From the NCBI RefSeq assembly GCF_000238995.1, contig NC_016638.1, positions 372,001-436,000 on the forward strand: 64,000 nucleotides of DNA, read 5' to 3'. Made by a program: the position numbers and the translations under genes. Of the stretch, positions 60,936-64,000 are shown one piece after another; position 1 is the first letter of the stretch; the number at the start of each line of letters is the position of its first letter. The notes under the pieces were generated by a model, which was given only the letters and a program-made list of their open reading frames with translations, did no database searches and had not been told where the DNA came from. Source of the DNA: Mycoplasma haemocanis str. Illinois. GTDB taxonomy: Bacteria > Bacillota_I > Bacilli_A > Mycoplasmatales > Mycoplasmoidaceae.

Positions 60936-61520
60936 TTGGTGTTAAAGGATCTTCTAAAGGGAGAGGTTAGAACGTTTTTATTAGGAGAAGTTTGCAAGAT
61001 CCAAAGGGGCAGAAGTTTTTCAAGCAAGGAATACAGAGACGAAGGAAGTCCTATTCTTAGAGTAAGAAATATTCAAGATAATCAACTTTGTACTGATGGG
61101 CTTGTTTATTTTTCACTTGAAGATTGCAAGAAAGATTTAAGTAAGTTTATTGTTAAATTTGGGGATATAGGAGTTACTACTACCGGCAAAGGAATGTTTT
61201 TTTCAAATTCGGTTAATGATAGTTTCTATATGAATTCAGATATTTGTCGTATTGATCCGAATCTAGAGCTTTTAGATAAGGAATATCTCTTTCATTTTCT
61301 ATTAACTTTAGATCTAGAGCCTTTGATTGGAGGAGGAGTTGTCCCTCATTTAGATATTGGTAAGTTAAAAATTGTGAAGGTTCCTGTTCCTTCATTGTCT
61401 GCTCAAAGAGAGATAGCTTCTACATTGGGTAAATTTAGGGAGATCGAAAGGGAGATAAATTTGAGAGAAAAGCAGTACGAATACTACAGGAATTATTTAA
61501 TTGGAGGGTCATCCAAATAA
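60936..61520 (+). CDS. hsdS: Half-length type I restriction specificity protein, class A (A1)
   Basis: A 194-aa protein with one target-recognition domain and one conserved coiled-coil. The start TTG 60936 abuts the rpsU stop; GTG 60939 is possible. FLLGEVCKIQRGRSFSSKEY, GSPILRVRNIQDNQL, FGDIGVTTTGKG, VPVPSLSAQREIASTLGKF, and the class A tail REINLREKQYEYYRNYLIGG. Full HsdS has two such halves in about 400 aa, so this is half a subunit. It selects the DNA target of a type I methylase, but no hsdM or hsdR is in the window. Confidence 0.88.
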   Translation: MVLKDLLKGEVRTFLLGEVCKIQRGRSFSSKEYRDEGSPILRVRNIQDNQLCTDGLVYFSLEDCKKDLSKFIVKFGDIGVTTTGKGMFFSNSVNDSFYMNSDICRIDPNLELLDKEYLFHFLLTLDLEPLIGGGVVPHLDIGKLKIVKVPVPSLSAQREIASTLGKFREIEREINLREKQYEYYRNYLIGGSSK

Positions 61521-61537
61521 TCCTTTTCTTAAAGTTA

Positions 61538-62166
61538 ATGGTGTCTTTTAAATCATTCCTTTCCGAAGATAAAAATGTGGAGTACCTTGAGTTGAGGAAG
61601 GTTTGTGAAATTCGTGCGGGAATTTGCTTTAACCCCAGTTTATATAGGGATAGTGGTTTTCCGGTTATTACTGTTAGGAATGTACAAGATGGACAGATAA
61701 TTACAGATAATTACAGATAATTACAGATAATCTAAGATATTGTGATCCGATTAATCATCCTAAGGCTTTTGTTATCAAATATGGTGATGTTGTTATAACT
61801 AAGTCTGGTGCGTCTTCCGGAAAGATAGGAATTAATCTAACTGATCGCGAATTCTTTTTTGGAAGCGATATTTTTAAGTTTATCCCGGATGATCAGATTT
61901 TGGATAGAAGATATTTGTATCATTACTTACTAAGCCAGAAGGAGGAGATAAAAGGTCTAGTACGTGGATCGGTGGTTCTTGGTATTAGAAAGTCAGAATT
62001 GGAGAAGATAAGAATTCCGGTTCCATCTTTGGAAATTCAAGAAGGAATTGTAGAAACTCTAGATAAGTTCAGGGAGATAGAAAGGGAGATCAGCTTAAGG
62101 GATAAGCAATATGAATACTATAGAAATTACTTAATTATGGGGCCCAGCGGAGGCAGTAACTTTTAG
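61538..62166 (+). pseudogene. hsdS: Half-length HsdS, class A (A2), frameshifted by a 10-bp repeat
   Basis: From ATG 61538 the frame reads EYLELRKVCEIRAGICF and VRNVQDGQIITDNYR, then TAA (61718-61720). The unit ttacagataa stands three times in tandem; with one copy the frame passes as GQIITDNLRYCDPI and runs on uninterrupted to TAG 62166, through YGDVVITKSGASSGKIGINL, RRYLYHYLL, VPSLEIQEGIVETLDKF and the class A tail. So the gene is off at three units and would be on at one. The intact remainder argues for recent or reversible loss. Confidence 0.85.
61693..61730 (+). repeat. 10-bp tandem repeat interrupting hsdS A2
   Basis: Three perfect copies of ttacagataa (61701-61730), preceded by a partial copy (acagataa, 61693-61700). 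The 10-bp unit is not a multiple of three, and two or more units also bring in an in-frame TAA, so only the single-unit state is open. Confidence 0.93.
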
Positions 62167-62207
62167 ATTTAGGCTTTATAATTTGAGTTCTTAACTTAGA
62201 GATTTAG

Positions 62208-62795
62208 GTGGCGAGTATTTTTAAAGAGTACAAATTGGGAGAGGTTTGTAAGATCTGCAGAGGAGTTTCTTTTAAAGGCATTCATTACTTGGAGAGTGGA
62301 ACTCCGGTTCTTAAAATTGGAAATATTCAAGATGGTAAAGTAATTAAAGAGAACTTATTTTATTGTGACGAGGGGAGTCACAAGATTGCGGATGAACAGT
62401 GAGTTAGATATGGTGATGTGGTCATAACTAACTTGGCCCCTGCGGGAAAGGTAGGTATCAATTTAACGGATATTGAGTTTGTTCTTGGAGGTCATGCTTT
62501 TAAGTTGTTGCCTAATCCGGAGATTTTAGATAGAGGATATTTGTATTATTTCTTAGTGAATTTCCCTTCTCAAGTGGAGTCAATGATTACTCTTGGTAAT
62601 GTTTCTGTTATTAGTGTGTCATCCATGGAGAGATTTAAAATCTTGATACCTGATTTGGAGACTCAAAGAGATATAGTTAGGAAGTTAGATATATTTAGGG
62701 AGCTAAGAGAGGAGCTGAAGATGCGCAAACGACAAGGGATCTATTACAGAAATAAGATTATGCATGACTTGCAAGAATGTGCGTTTACAGATTAG
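62208..62795 (+). CDS. hsdS: Half-length HsdS, class B (B1)
   Basis: A 195-aa protein from GTG 62208, with one UGA Trp at residue 65. YKLGEVCKICRGVSFKG, SGTPVLKIGNIQDGKVI, RYGDVVITNLAPAGKVGINL, ILIPDLETQRDIVRKLDIFR, and the class B tail LRKELKM-like EELKMRKRQGIYYRNKIMHD. Class B differs from class A in the tail helix and in PDLETQ against PSLEVQ. Its end overlaps a 5' extension of the next gene, whose real start is ATG 62801. Confidence 0.88.
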
Positions 62796-62800
62796 TAAAG

Positions 62801-63397
62801 ATGTCTGTTAATTCATTTCTATCAAAAGATAAGGACTTAAAGTATTGTGAGTTAAGGGACGTATGCAAGATATGTGTTGGCATTTCTTTTAAGAGTGGCT
62901 CTTACAGAGATAAAGGTTTCCCGCTTGTTAAGGTTAGAAATATACAGGATGGCCAGATAACCTTGAATAACTTGAATTATTGTAATCCTGATGATTATCC
63001 CCACTCTGAGGTCATCAGATATGGAGATGTTGTTATGGCTAAAGACGCCTCTTGTGGAAAGGTAGGGATTAATCTAACTGATAAAGAATTTCTTTTTGAT
63101 AGTCACGTTGTCAAGTTTGTTCCGGATGAGAAATTCCTAACTAGACGTTATCTTTATCACTTCCTATTAAATAAACAAGATGAAATTAAAGAGATGGCGC
63201 GAGGATCTGCTCTTCTCGGAATTAGGAAGTCAGAGTTAGAAAGATTTAGAATTCCTGTTCCTTCCTTGGAGGTTCAGGAAAAGATCTCTAGTACTCTGGA
63301 TAAATTTAGAGAGATAGAAAGAGAGATAAATCTAAGGGATAAACAGTACGAATACTACAGAAATTATTTGATTACAGGCTCTCGAAGCAGTCAGTAG
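62801..63397 (+). CDS. hsdS: Half-length HsdS, class A (A3)
   Basis: A 198-aa protein. ATG 62801 (MSVNSFLSKDKDL) aligns with the start of A2. RDVCKICVGISFKSGSY, VKVRNIQDGQITLNNLNYC, YGDVVMAKDASCGKVGINL, ALLGIRKSELERFRIPVPS, and tail REINLRDKQYEYYRNYLITG. It is the intact counterpart that shows how A2 should read. Five bases after B1. Confidence 0.88.
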   Translation: MSVNSFLSKDKDLKYCELRDVCKICVGISFKSGSYRDKGFPLVKVRNIQDGQITLNNLNYCNPDDYPHSEVIRYGDVVMAKDASCGKVGINLTDKEFLFDSHVVKFVPDEKFLTRRYLYHFLLNKQDEIKEMARGSALLGIRKSELERFRIPVPSLEVQEKISSTLDKFREIEREINLRDKQYEYYRNYLITGSRSSQ

Positions 63398-63419
63398 GGG
63401 GGGTTTATTTTAGGTTCTT

Positions 63420-64000
63420 TTGGAGAATATTAAAGAATATAGCTTGGGAGATATTTGCGTGGTGCGTAAAGGTCTTTCTTTCAAAGAATCACATTATTTA
63501 GAAAGCGGAACTCCCGTTCTTAAGAAAGGAAATATAAAAGTTGGTAAGGTAAATAATGAGAGTCTGTTCTATTGTGATGAAAGGAATCACAAGGTTTTAG
63601 ATACACATAGAGTCAGGTATGGTGATGTCGTCATAACCAATTTAGATCCCCAAGCCGGAAGGGTTGGAATTAATTTAACGGATACAGAATTCATATTGTG
63701 CGGGGAAGTTTTCAAGTTGGAGCCTAATCCAAGGATTTTAGATAGAAAGTACTTGTATTATTTCTTAGTAAATTTCCCCCATAAGATAGAACAACTGCTA
63801 ACTTCTTCAAATGTTGTTAGGCTTCGTGCGTCTTCCATTGAGAAATTTAAAATAAGGGTGCCGGATTTAGAAACTCAAAGGAACATAGTCAAACAGTTGG
63901 ATACATTTCAGGAACTAAGGGAGGAACTGAGGATGCGAAAATCGCAGGGAGTTTATTACAGAGACAAGATTATGCGATATTTACAGGATTGTTCATCTGC
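63420..64000 (+). CDS. hsdS: Half-length HsdS, class B (B2), cut by the window end
   Basis: 193 codons are visible from TTG 63420, with no stop before the window ends. YSLGDICVVRKGLSFKE, SGTPVLKKGNIKVGKV, RYGDVVITNLDPQAGRVGINL, IRVPDLETQRNIVKQLDTFQ, and class B tail EELRMRKSQGVYYRDKIMRY. Closest to B1. Start chosen by alignment with B1, whose product also begins a few residues before the E-Y-x-LG motif. Confidence 0.85.
   Translation, partial: MENIKEYSLGDICVVRKGLSFKESHYLESGTPVLKKGNIKVGKVNNESLFYCDERNHKVLDTHRVRYGDVVITNLDPQAGRVGINLTDTEFILCGEVFKLEPNPRILDRKYLYYFLVNFPHKIEQLLTSSNVVRLRASSIEKFKIRVPDLETQRNIVKQLDTFQELREELRMRKSQGVYYRDKIMRYLQDCSS

Noticed and set aside
61213..61395. Leftward frame inside hsdS A1
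   Set aside because: It is opposite the well-conserved HsdS frame and has no family signature.
61693..61730. CRISPR-like repeat
   Set aside because: Units of 10 bp without spacers inside a coding frame are a simple tandem repeat. No repeat-spacer array or cas gene was seen in the window.

Overview
The window reads as the chromosome of a wall-less mollicute that uses the Mycoplasma genetic code. UGA must be read as tryptophan: dozens of genes, including pcrA, glyS, dnaG, rsmH and mraZ, are continuous only with UGA = Trp, and the favourite motif of the repeated proteins (Trp-Cys) is usually written TGATGY. The DNA is AT-rich, GTG and TTG starts are common, and dense arrays of short paralogous genes with a Gly-rich hydrophobic N-terminus are typical of the haemotropic mycoplasmas (haemoplasmas). 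I do not assign a species. All coordinates below include reads through UGA.

Positions 1-40,500 are an accessory paralogue array. I recognise four families. (i) The 'WC family' (about 200 aa) has four spaced Trp-Cys/x-Cys sites; half-size members have two. (ii) The 'two-Cys family' (115-187 aa) has a hydrophobic N-terminus, a variable Ser/Thr/Glu/Gln linker, and a C-terminal domain with C-x-[IL]-x-K-[IL] ... C ... G-[KG]-x-[IV]-[FY]-[VL]-S ... W-x-Y. (iii) The 'ESQ family' is a WC subfamily with the signature ESQ-x-YK-[ST]-[LI]-F-[EK]-VKK/R. (iv) The 'SLMGK family' (about 300 aa) ends in a coiled coil. ESQ and SLMGK genes form a divergent pair seen three times (5.8-7.4, 9.2-10.8 and 36.3-38.1 kb). 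The array contains decayed and frameshifted copies, a tandem 2.1-kb duplication (25.1-29.2 kb), an SfsA homologue (11.2 kb) and a DUF31-type serine protease (33.5-35.0 kb). Many leftward genes have a 7-bp tandem duplication, of different sequence each time, just upstream of their TATA-like -10 element.

Positions 41,000-60,900 are mostly core genome. They hold two membrane proteins, rpsP-rplS-trmD, a tandem pair of very large membrane-anchored paralogues (909 and 936 aa), an ECF-type S component, two thioredoxin-fold proteins, tRNA-Arg(UCG), inorganic pyrophosphatase, a UvrD/PcrA helicase, rsmH-mraZ, glyS-dnaG, rpsT and rpsU.

Positions 60,936-64,000 are a run of five half-length type I restriction specificity (HsdS) genes. 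They are of two alternating sequence classes, A-A-B-A-B. The second is broken by a 10-bp tandem repeat and the last runs off the window. No hsdM or hsdR is visible here.

Together the window combines a conserved housekeeping backbone with repeat-rich surface-protein and HsdS loci. Promoter repeats, homopolymers, 10-bp and 11-bp tandem duplications and serine-codon repeats all offer routes to variable expression.
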